From contig OZ024807.1 in assembly GCA_964017045.1 (NCBI GenBank), positions 20,395,596-20,459,595 of the forward strand: 64,000 nt of DNA, given 5' to 3'. This document shows positions 25,168 through 55,660 of the stretch, in pieces (position 1 is the stretch's first letter; each line of letters opens with the position of its first letter). The translations under genes were made by a program, and so were the position numbers. The DNA is from Omphiscola glabra. Its lineage: Eukaryota > Mollusca > Gastropoda > Lymnaeidae. Below the pieces are notes generated by a model, which was not told the origin of the DNA, made no database searches, and was given only the letters and a program-made list of their open reading frames with translations.

Positions 25168-27250
25168 TATATATATATTTATATAACATTAAAATATTTT
25201 TATACTTATTATCCTTATTTTAAATGCATCGCTTTTGATATCGTATTGTACAGAATTATTATATCGAAAGGACGATCGGTTTACAATGGTTGTTCACATC
25301 TGAACAACCTTATTTTTTTTAGAAATATTATTATTCTGATTTACTCGCTTTTTCCATGAACTATATTTTGCACAAATTAGAATTTTAATATTTATTTTAT
25401 AAAAATATATTTAGACAACTTTGTTCTCGCCCCTGAAATCTATGTTCGTTTAAATAAAAGACTATGACTTTATAAAAAAAAAAAAATTAAAAATACGTGT
25501 GTAACATTGGTATAGCATACATTTATTTATTTAAAAAGAACATCTAAAAATGTTGTTTACACAACTAAAATATCATCGAATATAAACACATTTTTATTCA
25601 TATAAACATGTACACATCGTTTTCCAGCCATCCACAATTTCAAAATGTGTTTATGGAAGAAGGTGAAATGTATCATTTCATTAGTTTTAAATCCATCATT
25701 GTACGATTTTATAGCTTGTAACATATTTATGCCTCGAGATATTCCTAAAGTATACAATATGCAAGTCACTTATGTGGCGTTTCTTGTGCTGCATGGGTGC
25801 AAATCCAAAAAAATCGCAATCCCTTTCACTAACACACACACATTTATCCGTTTTGTTATACAAATTAATAAAAGCGCTAACTGGGTGTTTCACCTCCTTG
25901 TGTATACCACCACACAGTTTTTTTCACGTTTTTACACCATTTTAAATGTTAATGACACAACACGTTTTCCACGTAATGTACTGTATTTTCTTTTAATTAA
26001 AAATATTAAAGGTATATTTTAAGAATGAGGTTGTTGAAAACCGTTCCATACAATTAGATTTAAATGTAAAGTAATGTTGTCTAGACAATGCTAAATCTAT
26101 ATGTGTCTATCGCACATGTTAAGCAAATCAAAATACTTTTTAGAACAACTTTAAAATGTATATATATATATATATATATATATATTATGTACATCAAGGG
26201 AAAATCAAATTTAAAAACCATGTAACATTACAAAATATTTCGTAATTTCCGTTTTAATTTTTAGCTTACAAAAATAATATACAGTATATAGGAAAATCTA
26301 CTAGTAAATACCTTTTTTCTTATATATTATCCATATACCAAACGTAAAAACGAAGATCATCAATAATCCAATAAACCAGGCAACAACTTGTGAAGATCCT
26401 GTTGTAATAATTTGTCTGTTTTCTTTTAAAAAGGAAAAGAAAAAAAAATTGTAAAAACTAAAGACACTAAAGAAAATGTTTATCTTTCAATCATTTCCTC
26501 ATGTATCCTTATATTTATCTAAATAACGATCATTCCATTTAATTAGTTTCCATATATATTTTAAATATAGTAATTCCCATGTATACTCGTGCACAGGTCG
26601 ATCTTTCTTAACCAAATCTTTGGATATAAATTATTTTTATGAGCTAATCTTGTGACATTAAGTTCACTAACTGTTATCAGTAAAAATAAAATGCCATTCA
26701 ACGCCCTAAAATTTAAACTAAGGATGCCAAGTAGGGGCAGGTAAAGCAGAATAACATTAAAAGCCCACTACAAGTTAACATCAAAAGAACTGCTGCAAAC
26801 GTTTGTTCGAGTATATTTGAAGTTAGATAAAATAATAAGTCATTTATTTAAATGAAATATATATATGTATATGAGAAAAAGCTTACCCGTTATATTCATG
26901 TAACATTTTTCATTATTTTTTATAAATTGTTGATTATAAGTTGCTGAAATCCATACATCGTTACTGGTTTCCATATCGTCTTTTCCTTTATTAAGTACTG
27001 TTATTGTAAGAATGTGCTGTGTTTCTTTTTGTGTTATATCAATGAGATATCGATTAGGTTTCATATTAGAGCATAATTTATTTGATGTACATGATCCGAT
27101 ATGTCCCAGGTTGGTTGTAATGTATATTGGGTCTTTACGATAAGATTCTAACTGAAAAGTGATATTGTGAAGTTTTCTCTGTCCAGGAGGCTCACAGAAA
27201 AGTGGAACAATTGCTTTAAGTGTAGAGAAAATAAAAAACAAATTAAACAT
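22584..27250 (-). CDS. R4: single-pass receptor with tyrosine-rich, SH2-docking-type tail (294 aa)
   Basis: Exons on the minus strand: 26887-27250 (364 nt), 26312-26422 (111 nt), 22584-22993 (410 nt). All are GT/AG and phase 1 throughout; the sum is 885 nt, 295 codons. The ATG at 27250 is chosen over the GTG before it. Residues 1-13 are a signal peptide (core LFFIFS). Residues to 121 form one ectodomain with four cysteines and NIT sequons. Residues about 134-155 are the membrane helix (GLLMIFVFTFGIW), followed by KKK. The 136-residue tail has 12 tyrosines: YEEI (Y176, Src-type SH2 ligand), YVNL (Y212, Grb2-type YxN), YSSV (Y223), YEKM (Y238, PI3K-type YxxM), YETV (Y261), YISV (Y275) and YGNI (Y287). 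Binding partners follow known SH2 preferences and are not shown here. The ectodomain is related to R3. Confidence 0.84.
22994..26311 (-). other. R4 intron 2, 3.3 kb
   Basis: Contains (AT)n runs at 23663-23710, 24230-24256, 25058-25165 and 26157-26185, and a Harbinger-like relic. A patch at 25560-26020 is open in several frames on both strands; its peptides match nothing I know and lack splice context. Confidence 0.55.
23530..23660 (+). mobile_element. PIF/Harbinger-like transposase relic
   Basis: The plus-strand peptide contains MAALQFIATGTLRHRG followed by VISRVPKKAL. This is the spacing of the helix region of PIF/Harbinger transposases (consensus-like aLrFlATGt ... SRV). Only about 40 residues remain and no terminal repeats were located. 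Confidence 0.42.
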
Positions 27251-28165
27251 CACTGAACAAATTTAAAATTAAAACGCAAACTATTTGCATATATATTTAG
27301 GAATTGGCTCCATTTTTTGGTTTATTTTGTCTTTTATCTGTTTAAATATGTGCACATTTTTGAACATATTTCATTGTACAATGTACAATGTTTGATGACT
27401 GTGTAAGATATGTACAACATAAATGCAACACCAACTAAATTATATTTCATACTAAAAATCGTTCAGGGACTTTAAATTAAAACGTATTATATTTAATTAT
27501 TTTTTTTTACTTATTTTATTTAAACTTACAAACAATAAAAGTGTGTTCTCTAACCGAAATATGATATTCCCAAGTATTCGTTTATTGAAAAGCTCGAAAA
27601 GGCCTTCAGCTTAAACAAAAACAGCTACCATTACATTGAAGGAACATACAATAAAATGTCAATGAGCTAATCTTGTTTTGTAGTGTAATTAGTAAATGGG
27701 ACAAGTAGTGTCAGTCAATTCATTATTGAAAAAAAAAATATTTAACGACAACACCTTCAAATATTAACATTTGTTTTCATTTAATACATAATATACAAAT
27801 GCAAAATACTATTTTAAAATGTTCAGCTCTACCCCACAAAACCAACTCTTAAATTGTATTTCCCGTTTTTCAAAGGGAAATTGAAGGCAATACGAAATCA
27901 AATTCTCCAAAAGTGGGCTAAATGAGATTCTTTAAACAAAAATTCAGCACTAGTCTATCTCCCAACCCCTACTCTCTTTAAAAAAAGTTCGTTTGGTTCA
28001 TAATCATTTCTTTTGTTTTTCTAAAATAGTTGCTGTAATAAATGTGCGGTTGAAAAGCTGATAGGATACTAGAATATTAGTATACAAAAAATAATTGTAA
28101 AATGCATATAAAGGATTTATATAAAAAACGTTGTTTTTAAAAGTTTTTTAAATGAAATCTTCTAT
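27251..28165. other. Intergenic DNA upstream of R4
   Basis: AT-rich; no exon seen. The stretch 27815-27970 shows phrases similar to the dispersed repeat starting at 28170 (AACTCTTAAATTGTATTTCC, CAAAGGGAAATTG), so it may be an older copy. Confidence 0.35.
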
Positions 28166-28169
28166 GTTA

Positions 28170-28960
28170 ACCTCGTATCTTTCTGGCTGGCTGGGTGGCA
28201 GAGTCTTCAAACGGCTAATTTAGATGTTGAGTTGAAATTTGACACAAAAACATGCTGTCGATGACAACTTTTTCTTTCCAATGTTCAGCCCAACCCGTAC
28301 CCAAACTTTCAAATAAAAGTTGTTCTTGTTTTTCCAACGAAAGGTGGAAGAAATACGATGCAACTGATTTCATAAAATACAAATCAAGCACAGAAGAAAA
28401 TTATTTTTTTACAAAGCTCATATAAGAAAAAAAATAGATTTTGGGGCCAACGGCCAAAACGAAATATTTTAAAAGTATTGTAATCACCCAATAAAATGCG
28501 CGATCGTTTGCATCCCAAATCACCAAAGTTTTGTCGCAATCGAATGAACGGTGTAGGAGCGCATACGGTTTTAAATTATATTTATAAAGCTCCTATAAGA
28601 AAAAACGAACATGGGGCCCTTGACTCAAAACGGAATATTTTAAAACGTTTATAATTATTTTAAAACCTTTGTGGGCGTGCTAGGAACATCGCACCAAAGA
28701 CATAGCGCATTCAGATAAATGGTTTAGGAGCGCAGACGGAATTTTTTTTTTACAAAGCTCGTATAAGAAAAAAAACACATTAAGGTCCAATGTCCAAAAA
28801 CGGAACAGTTTATAAGTGTAGTAATGGCACAATTAAATTCCCGGCTAGGTGTTAAACGACTTAATCCATTTTTGGCCCAATCGCGTAAATGGTAAGGGCG
28901 CGCATATGAGACATACATACATACATACAGACATACATTCATTTTTATATATTTAGATTC
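28170..28960. repeat. Dispersed repeat with three degenerate internal copies of about 150 bp
   Basis: From 28410 a unit recurs three times. It starts ACAAAGCTCATATAAGAAAAA, passes CAAAACGAAATATTTTAAAA and ends in GTTTAGGAGCGCAGACGG-like sequence. The last copy runs into (CATA)n at 28912-28940. The leader at 28230-28310 resembles 58840-58925 (both hold GATGACAAC and a CAGCCxAAC block), so this is an interspersed family. No coding capacity or class is apparent. Confidence 0.6.
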
Positions 28961-31225
28961 ATTCAACGCCTTGCATTATTCATCGATTTCGGTACGACAC
29001 ATTGTCAAAAGTAGGCCATATTGTTACTATTTTATAAGTTACTTTTATATTGCACTCTATATTGTCAATAATTTACTGATATTAAAACCTGGTTAAGACA
29101 AACATTTTAAAATCGAACAGTTGTTGCAATGCAATAACAAAGTTTTTTGTTTTTTTTAAACACATATTAATACATTGGAAGTTTGAAGCCTTTATATAAT
29201 TTTGCCTCCTTTATTTATTACAACGACCATGTAGAAGAATATTTACATTTGTAAAAATTATTAGATAAATGGACCGCAACATTTCGCTCCTACCCCAACA
29301 AAAAAATTAAATAATAAATATGCCACAGTTTCGGGCGAATAATCATCTCCGTCCTCTCTCTTAACATCAGTTGGTAGTTAAGTCCTAAAAAATTTTAATG
29401 TGTCGTTTTGACGTAGCTGTGATGAGGAGTAACGGAGTTGCCACTATATCTCAAGTCTGGTGGATTGGGGTTAAATACATTGTAGCAAAATTATGTCCTA
29501 ATACCTATAAAATGGAATATTTCAATAGGGTTATTATGTTGTTATTCTTTCTTTCGCGACTTAGCCATATCATGTACATAATAAATCAATGTGCCTTACA
29601 TTTGATTCGAGCATAACAAGGGTATATTTTCTAGAATGAATAAACATTCTTTTATCTGAATATTACAATATGGTACCACATCTTGATGCTATTCCACAAG
29701 AAAATATTGCAATACAACCAAGAAACTCTTTTTAATTGTATACATTGTGAAGCCTATGGACTGTTTGGTCTTTTTAGTCTAATGTAAAGTCAATTTATTG
29801 TTCTCGCTGTAATTTTAAAATAAAATTGTAAGTTATTAGTAACAATATTTTTTTTGTCTAAACAATATGTAAATAAAAAAACAACAACAATAAGTGTATG
29901 TGTTTGTTCTCTATCTCCTCTCTCTCTGTATCTCCTCTATCATTCTCTCCCAACCTGTCTCTACCCCCTTTCTCTATCGATCTCTCTCGCTCTGTCTATT
30001 TAGTATGTATTAATATATATAGAATACGTGATAGTAATATATTTGTTTAAACAAAACAAAATTCATGCTTCAAAGAGCTCAATTCATTGTTACGCTTTTT
30101 ATTTAATTGGTTATATTGTATTGTAATCAAAAAATAAATGATCTCAAATGCACTTTTGTTGTTGTCGTTATTTTTGCTGTTTATTTCATAATGCTTTTGG
30201 ATAATCACTTTTCCTGCACATTTTAAAATATTTTTTTTTTTTACCACATATATTTTTTTTTTTTGGAAGTTAACTAAATAGTAGGATAAAACGATCAAAG
30301 TATAAAAAAGATAAACATTTAATTATAATAATGTTAACATACATTCCTTTCAGGTAGGTATGCATGCTTTTATTTTATGCAAATTGTTCTACTTACCAAG
30401 TGTAGTGTATATAAAAGCAAAACAATCCACTGCCAATTTGAGCCACATCTTTTCTATCTTTATCTTGTTCTCTTTTTTATTGTCAGTCTCTATGAACGAT
30501 CAAATAAAACATAATTTATATATACTTTATCAATCATTTATAAATAAACAGTTACATGTTGTTATTTTATTTAAAAATGTATTTCTTTTAATTAAAAACA
30601 CACTTTAGCTACCATTAAAAACGTTTTGAAGACATAACATTAGTTGTAAATCATTTTCAATGCACAAAATGTGTATCCGATATCTAGTCTCTTTTGAAGC
30701 ATAAATTCATGACCTTGTGGTAAGTGCCTCGGTAAGTAATTAGTTAAAATTAAAAGGGTCAAAGTAGTTTTATGAAGTGGGCCGACAGAGCTATGATTAA
30801 TCAAACTAAAACTTTTAAATTATCAGCTACACCATTGTCATAAACCAAAACGTGTTGTTTTATTAAATTTTCGATTAATTAATAGACTTATGAAAAACTA
30901 ATAATTCTTTAAAAAAATAATACAAAACTAAAGCTTTCCCGTCTGTAACATTATCGGATACTGAGATATTGCTTTTGTAATACAAATGTATATGACCTTG
31001 TTCAAACTTTCCTTTACATGTTTTGTAAGTTATATGTTATCTTGATACAAATCTAAAGATAAATAATGTTTCAACTTTGAAATGGCTATACATGATTAAT
31101 CAACTATTACCATGCTCTTGAATTAGATATGTGTCTTGTTATGTCATTTAACATATAAAGACATAATTATGATAATTGAATAACATAATTCAAGTCGCAG
31201 TAAAAAAAAATATAGTATATACACA

Positions 31226-31305
<80 letters not shown>

Positions 31306-31640
31306 TATATCTATATAATATATTGCAATTTAAACAATTTTTGTTGTTAAAAGAAGACATCAAATTAATACATTGCTTTTTAAAACAAAATTAATCGCAT
31401 GTCATTTGTTTTTCTTCAAAATAGATGTTATAAAACGTTATATTTACATTTAATATAAAAGTAGACCATAATATTTCATACACCTTAGTTTGTGTCGAAT
31501 TATCAGTTTAGTTTAGATTAGATCTTAAATCAGTTCATTAAAGTTGTAGCCATTTTTGTAATCGCGTTGAACCGCATTATTTAATTTTATTCATTTACAT
31601 TATCTCTTCCAGAACAAAAGATCTAAATTGATCTTTTTTT
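28961..31640. other. Intergenic DNA upstream of R5
   Basis: AT-rich with a CT-rich simple stretch at 29915-30000 and long (AT)n at 31227-31305. An acceptor-like TTTTTTTGGCAG near 31645 may start the R5 leader exon. No other gene was seen. Confidence 0.4.
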
Positions 31641-31678
31641 GGCAGAAGAAAGAAAACAAATCTCATACAACAAACAAA

Positions 31679-49584
<17,906 letters not shown>

Positions 49585-50308
49585 TCAGAGGTGTAGACAG
49601 ATTTTGTTATAGCTCGGAAGACCGTTTCTGTTTCAGCTCCTTCTAACTCTAAATGAGTTTTTTTCATTTAAAAAAAAGCCAAATTGATTTATGGTTCCCC
49701 GCACTAGTCTTGCGCGTGGGGCACATATGCCGCTCGCCTCCCCTTAGCTACGCCCTTTTCGCCAATAACACTAATATATACAATTATTTTAAATTTGATT
49801 CATTTGACTATTATTTTAATTTGAGATTTACTTGAACCTTTCTCATTTAGAAAAAAAAATAAAAATCAAATTAAAATTTCAAAAAACTTTTGACACATTA
49901 AAATAATCACTGATACATGGAATATTCTACAATTATTTATGTTAAGGGATTAAATTTGTTTATTATTAATTCCATTTGTTGACTCCTAAGTCAGTGCAGT
50001 TTAAATCATTACATTTTCTAGAATATAAATTATTTTTAATTTCTTGAAAATAATCATAGTGTTTATCGATAGCCTTTAGGAAGAAAGAAACAACAAAAAA
50101 AAAAGGATTACTTTTTTGTCTTTGAGCGAAACGTAAATTCAACAAATATAAGATGTGATGATCAATAGAAAATTATTGCTACTACATAATATGATTTGTC
50201 GTTATACATATAAACAAATATATATATATATATATATATGTTTTTTGTCAAGTAATTTTCATCGATAGATCCCACATTGCTATTGCATATCTTTTGCCGT
50301 TTTTTCAC

Positions 50309-50359
<51 letters not shown>

Positions 50360-52390
50360 GTTCCATAGCTTTTTAATAATCATCAAATGTACGTTTAACA
50401 TACTTTTTGGGGTATGTGTGTTTTTTGAAATCATTTTAGTGATTATTTATTCATTTTAGTTGTATCTTGGCAAAACATGTACTTATTTACTTGTTGATTT
50501 TATATGTGGCACACAATTATAAAAGTATTTTACAGTAAATATGTGATTACAATAGTTCCTAGATTCATATATTTTGAACTTATCAATTAAGCAAAATAAA
50601 GTGTTATATTTTATTTATTTTAAATGATTTGAATGTATTAAAATTTAGTCTTAAAGACAGACATTGCATTCAAGCTGGAAAAAATTGACAGAACATGTTA
50701 CAAACAAACAAAAAAAATTAACAATCGGCACAAAACTGTCATGTGAAGAGAAGAAGAGATACTATAAAAAATAATCCAGAAAGCTTGTATTTATAGAACC
50801 TCTTTCTGACGATAGTGATTGATCAAACGTAATCATTACTTTGTATCACAAATACATATAGGACGTTATGTCTTAAGAACCGTTTCATTTTTATTTAGGT
50901 GGCTTCAAAATAAATCAAAGGCGTCAATATTCATGATCACTTACAATTGTTCATTCTATTTGATGAACAAAGAACGAACATTAAATGTCAAGACGAAAAG
51001 TTAATTTTGATTACTGCCTTACAACTGTATATGATGTAACTAAGTGGTCCTAAAATAACGGCTCGCGAGTTGTATACGGCTCTTTAACGACATGAGTTCG
51101 GCTCGGCCAGTCGGCCCCATATCGGTTTCGACTCAGAAAAACATTGTCATTGACAAGTTCTTGAAAAGCAATTTGGATTAAGGGCAGTATTTGACAATGT
51201 AGTTTAGTTGTGCTCATAAATATTCTTTATTCTAAGAACCAATGACTTCTCTAGTTACATTAATAAATCCATAACAAACGAAGCTAACGAACTTTGGAAA
51301 GAATAGGTGCGTAACAATTATAATCAAAGAAGACATTTCAGATTCAATTTTTATTTTAATGACAGGTATAGAAAAGGAAAACAAATTATCCCCTTAAGTT
51401 TCTAAAATTGTCTACCGACTGAGAACCTCATTAATTATTGAGCAAAAGTAATTTCAAATGTATCATAAATAAAAGATGCACTTTACATTCTAGTATGGGG
51501 AAATTGATAAATAGTTGAAATCACGATTATTTAATTAAAGTATCAGCGCGCAAACAAACATATTTTGTAATCGATATCAAGTCCTAAATTTACATTCGGT
51601 GCATTTTTATACATTATTTACTAATTAAAATGTTACTTTAAATGTATTAATGATTTATATTTTTTCTAGGAAAAAAAAATGGAAATATTTAATGAAAAAT
51701 TACAATTATTTTCCGTCAACTTTAACAAAACTATCAGATATTGAATTTGAATATATTAATATATGGATGAAAGGATGAATGAATATTGAAAAAAATTAGT
51801 AACAATATTTAATTTCTTGAAATAAAAACAATGCAAAGAAACACTCTTTTGAGGGTTTATTTGTGTCTTTTAGTTAATGTTGTAGACGATGCGCCATTTT
51901 ATAAAGTGACAAGTAGTTAAATCCTATTGATTAAAGATAGTAAGTATGTTTTGAAATTACACTTTGTTATATTAATTAATAATTTATGATGAGGATGTCT
52001 GTTATACTGCAATGAAGAATACAAGAATATTATATACAAGCTCTCAATACTTCTACTGATATAATATAAATATATAATTTAGGATTCACTTTAAAAATAC
52101 ATTTGCTAATTAAAAGTTGTAATGATCTGTTTATTTTACACGTTGACCATATCATGGATATTTTACTTTAAACATTGTAACTCGTAACATAAGTAAAATC
52201 CGCTTATTTCTCAAAATCGAAATAAATTTACAATTTAGCAATTTTAAATAATATGTATATAAATAAGTCAAAGAAAACAGAAGACAGGTAAACAATTTGG
52301 ATACTTATTATAAGTGTTGCAATTACTGATTATTATGGTTAAATAAGGGAAATATGGTATGATATTTACATATATACTTTAAAAGTTGAC
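49585..52390. other. Intergenic DNA between R5 and the minus-strand LINE
   Basis: AT-rich. (AT)n runs lie at 50216-50240 and 50310-50355. I looked for the missing R6 exons (FYC, ING and membrane-helix patterns on the minus strand) and found none. The hAT-like scrap at 51055 is listed separately. Confidence 0.4.
51055..51305. mobile_element. Possible hAT fragment
   Basis: CGGCTCGCGAGTTGTATACG followed by GCTCTTTAACGACATGAG resembles the subterminal GGCTCGCGAGCC...CGGCTCTTT pattern of a group of hAT elements. No terminal repeats or target duplication were confirmed. Confidence 0.3.
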
Positions 52391-52759
52391 TTTAAAAAAA
52401 AAAAAAAAAAAGCTATTCCTTTTAAAGTAATAATATTATATAATAATAAGAATCACATTAATGTTCAATGTTTGGTGATCGAACAATATTCACATTTTAA
52501 AATATTACATCTCAATAATATATCATGTTATAAATAATAGTGTGTGGCGGGTTCTTAGGTAAAGACGCATTCTGGTTCTGGTTCTTTTCTCGTCTGTCCT
52601 TGAGAGTGGGGATGTCAAATCTGTTTAAAAGGCCAGTGACGTAGCCAGGAGTGGTGGTTTTATAGTCACGTGCTATGAAGCGCATTGCGTTACGTTGGAT
52701 TCGCTCCAATTTGTCCACGTCTTGCTTGAGGTATGGGTCCCAGATGATTGCACCATATT

Positions 52760-54964
52760 CTAGTATCGGACAACGAGTGCAAGATAGGCATTTCGTTTGC
52801 AGGATGTTGGGCAGTGGTGCAGATTTCTTCTAATAAAACCTAGTGTGGAGTTGGCTTTTTTTGAAATTTTGTTTATATGGGGTGACCATTTTAGGTTAAT
52901 TGAGAAGAGAATTCCAAGGTATGGATTGTTTGTTACTTGTTGAAGGATTGTCCAATTTAGGGTGTACATATAGCTTGATGGTGTTTTTTTTGAGATGCTC
53001 ATTATGTAGCATTTGGTTTCATTAAATGTCATGCCCCATTTGTCTGTCCAATTCATAAGGCACTCCAAATCTGCTTGAAGTTGGTTGTGGTCATCGTAGT
53101 CGATTATCTCTCTGTAGACAAGACAGTTATCTGCAAACAGCCTCACTTGAGATTTTACAGTATCAGGGAGGTCGTTTATGTGACAGAGAAAGAGAAGGGG
53201 GCCCAGTACTGTGCCTTGAGGAACTCCTGAGTCTACGGTGGCTTTGCCTGATCGGACGCCATCTACCACTACTTGCATGGTCCGTTTTGTTAGAAATGTT
53301 GAGAGCCAGGAGTGAAGGTTGCCGGTAATGCCGTAGTGGTGGAGTTTGTGTAGAAGAAGGCTGTGTGGAACAGTGTCGAAGGCCTTGGAGAGGTCGAGAA
53401 TTGCCATGTCGATCTGGTTACCTTTGTCATAGGATGCAAGGAGGTCATTGGTGGTGATGATTAATTGAGTTTCTGTGGAGTATCCAGAGCAGAAACCGTG
53501 GTTTAGAGTGGTCAAAATGTTGTAGTGTTCAAGGTGGTTCATGATGTGACGACAGATGATGTGTTCCAGAATTTTGCATGGAACGGAGGTCAGGGATATT
53601 GGGCGGTAGTTTGCTGGGTTATGACGGTCACCTTTCTTGTAGGCACTAGTGATATTTGCATCAAGCCAGTCGAGTGGGAGTTTGCCGGAGTCAAGCGACT
53701 TTTGGAAAAAGCGGGTGATGGTTGGGGCGATGTTGTCAGCCAGGGTCTTTAGGACAATGTTTGGGATACAGTCAGGTCCAGGTGCTTTATTGGGCTTGAG
53801 GTTTTTGAGAAGTTTGGCTACTCCTTGTTCAGTTATCTTGAGGGGGTCAATTGTACGAGGTGAAGGTTTTAGGGATGGTAGTACTGTTGTGGTAATTTTG
53901 GTGAAGACAGATTGAAACTGCCTTAGGAGAATTTCAGCTTTGCATTGGCTATCGCTTACAAGTTGCCCGTATTCTAGTAGAGGGGTTTCGCCAATGTTGT
54001 CTTGCTTCTTGGATTTTATGTAGCGCCAGAAAGGTTTTGTGTTGTTGTTTTCATGGCCTTCTTGAATGACTCCATTTATGTGCTGCCACTCACCTCTTCT
54101 TAGTTCCCTACGACAGTGTTTCTGGAACTGGTGGTATAGGGTCCAGTTGTTGGTAGTTTGGGCTTTCTTCAATAGTCTTTTCTTTCTTTTCAGCAGCTTC
54201 TTGAGCCGTGTGTTCAGCCATGGTAGATTAAATGGATTTTTTAATGTGGTTGATGGGACATTTTGATCTAAGCTTTTGAATAAGGCATATTTGAAGGTTG
54301 ACCATAGTGTTTCTACATCCTCTTCCTCGTTGTATTTTTTCAGGATGACCTGTTTAGTGGCGGCGAGATCAAGCTTGATCTTGTCCCAGTTTGCTTTACC
54401 GCACTTGTAAGATTTCCTGGGTCTCTGGCGCGTTATTTGATCTTTGGAGTAGAAGTCAACCACCACTGCGTCATGATCAGATATGCCTGGGACACATGTG
54501 GATTGTTTAACAAGAGTGGGGTTGGACGTGAAGATTAGATCTCGGATGCTTTTTTGACGTGTTGGTGTCTTCTGCACTTGTGTGAGTAGTGAGGATGAGG
54601 TCAAGTCGATCAGTGATTGCTGAATGGTATTGTCTTTACCGGTGGAGTGGGCAGTATGCGTGGTCCAGTCTATATCGGGGCAGTTGAAGTCACCGGCGAC
54701 GATGATGTCGCGCTCGTGCTTGCCGTTGGCTGTAAGAATGTTGATGGATTTTTGGAGTTCGTCAAGTGCACTCTGGGTTCTTTTGGGCATATATAATGCA
54801 TCAATGTAGAGGTCTTTCTTGTTTTGTAATTTAACCTTAGCCCATACTATTTCGCAGGCTGTGACCAGGTGCGGTTGCTCCACTGATGTGAGGGATCTGT
54901 GAGTCATGATGAAGACGCCGCCACCTTTTTTTACGCGGTCATGACGATAAACATTGTAATCCAT
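52760..54964 (-). pseudogene. LINE endonuclease-reverse transcriptase, catalytic motif changed to FADN
   Basis: A 734-residue frame. Endonuclease blocks include VAGDFNCPDIDW and GISDHDAVVVD. Reverse transcriptase blocks include LKPNKAPGPDCIP, PANYRPISLTSV, LDLSKAFDTVPH, SGVPQGTVLGPLLF and TFNETKC. The active-site box reads FADN instead of FADD: the second catalytic Asp codon is AAC at 53126-53128, one transition from GAC. The frame breaks at the end of the reverse transcriptase (stop after LALVVRY) and resumes one base off. The endonuclease start is lost in a frameshift just upstream of 54964. This copy should be inactive. Confidence 0.87.
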
Positions 54965-55170
54965 TGGGAAGATTTCTGAGGACTTTATATGGTCCAGGGT
55001 TGTTTCTTTCTTGCCTCTGAGCCACGACTTTTATGTCGGGCTTGGTAAATTGGATAATGGCTGCGAGCTCTTGTCTCTTTGATTCTATGCTTTGGCAGTT
55101 AATATTTAGTAAGCTGAGATTTGCATTTTGGGGGTTGTCATGGATATAATTGGAGGTTGTAGGATGTCGA

Positions 55171-55620
55171 TTATGTTCTTGGGAGCTTGTGGGATGCCTT
55201 TGGGTAGGGAGATTGAGTGGGATTGTGGGATTTGGGGGTACTAGTTCTATGTGGTGAAAATGGGCAAGGTGTTACTATAGATTCAGCGTTGAGACTGAGT
55301 GAAGAGAGGGGTGAGAAGGAGTTTGAGCAGTTCAGTTGATAGCTGTGGAATGTAAAGCTGTCGTTGTTGATGCTGTTGCAGCGTGGACAAGACCATGCAA
55401 AAGAGAGTTGACTCGTTTCGCGGTAGTCCGTGGATCGTTTGTCGGCACATAGCAGGTGGAACCAGATTCCACATGTGTCGCACGCTACGCCTTTGCTGTT
55501 CCAATTTACTGGCTCTTGGCACAGTCCACAGGGGTGTGTGGAGGCTGTTTGTCTGGGACCGGGGTTCATGTGCACATCCCCACACAACATGATAATTTGT
55601 TCCTTACATTTATTATTCAA
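55171..55620 (-). pseudogene. LINE N-terminal region: 2A-like motif plus PHD finger
   Basis: 149 residues. Residues 14-22 read GDVHMNPGP, a 2A-like ribosome-skipping motif (family consensus DxExNPGP, here with His for Glu). Residues about 31-80 form a C4HC3 PHD finger: CGLC, CDTCGIWFHLLC, CPRC. The rest is Ser/Pro-rich. PHD fingers and N-terminal 2A-like sequences are known in CR1/L2-group LINEs of marine invertebrates and molluscs. The frame ends shortly before the endonuclease, probably through a point lesion, because endonuclease sequence (LLNINCQSIESKRQEL) continues in another frame. Confidence 0.78.
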
Positions 55621-55660
55621 TTCTAAACTTGTATTTCACCTTGCTTGCTTTTAAACATTG

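Larger units (their letters stand above)
52400..55660 (-). mobile_element. Nearly full-length CR1-group LINE with PHD finger, endonuclease and reverse transcriptase
   Basis: Read on the minus strand. An N-terminal frame (55171-55620) is followed by a long frame (52760-54964) and a C-terminal frame (52512-52718). Together they give a 2A-like leader, a PHD finger, an APE endonuclease, a reverse transcriptase and the usual LERIQRNAMRF end. The three parts are separated by frameshifts near 54970-55100 and 52765. Sequence quality is far better than in the other LINE relics, so this is the youngest LINE in the window. The 3' end lies near 52400-52500, where a (TTA)-type run is seen. Confidence 0.88.

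Noticed and set aside
25557..26022. 125-residue plus frame and 65-70-residue minus frames
   Set aside because: Lies in R4 intron 2, no similarity or splice context; may be a relic I cannot classify.
53525..54809. Plus-strand frames of 61-88 residues
   Set aside because: Antisense shadows of the minus-strand LINE ORF.
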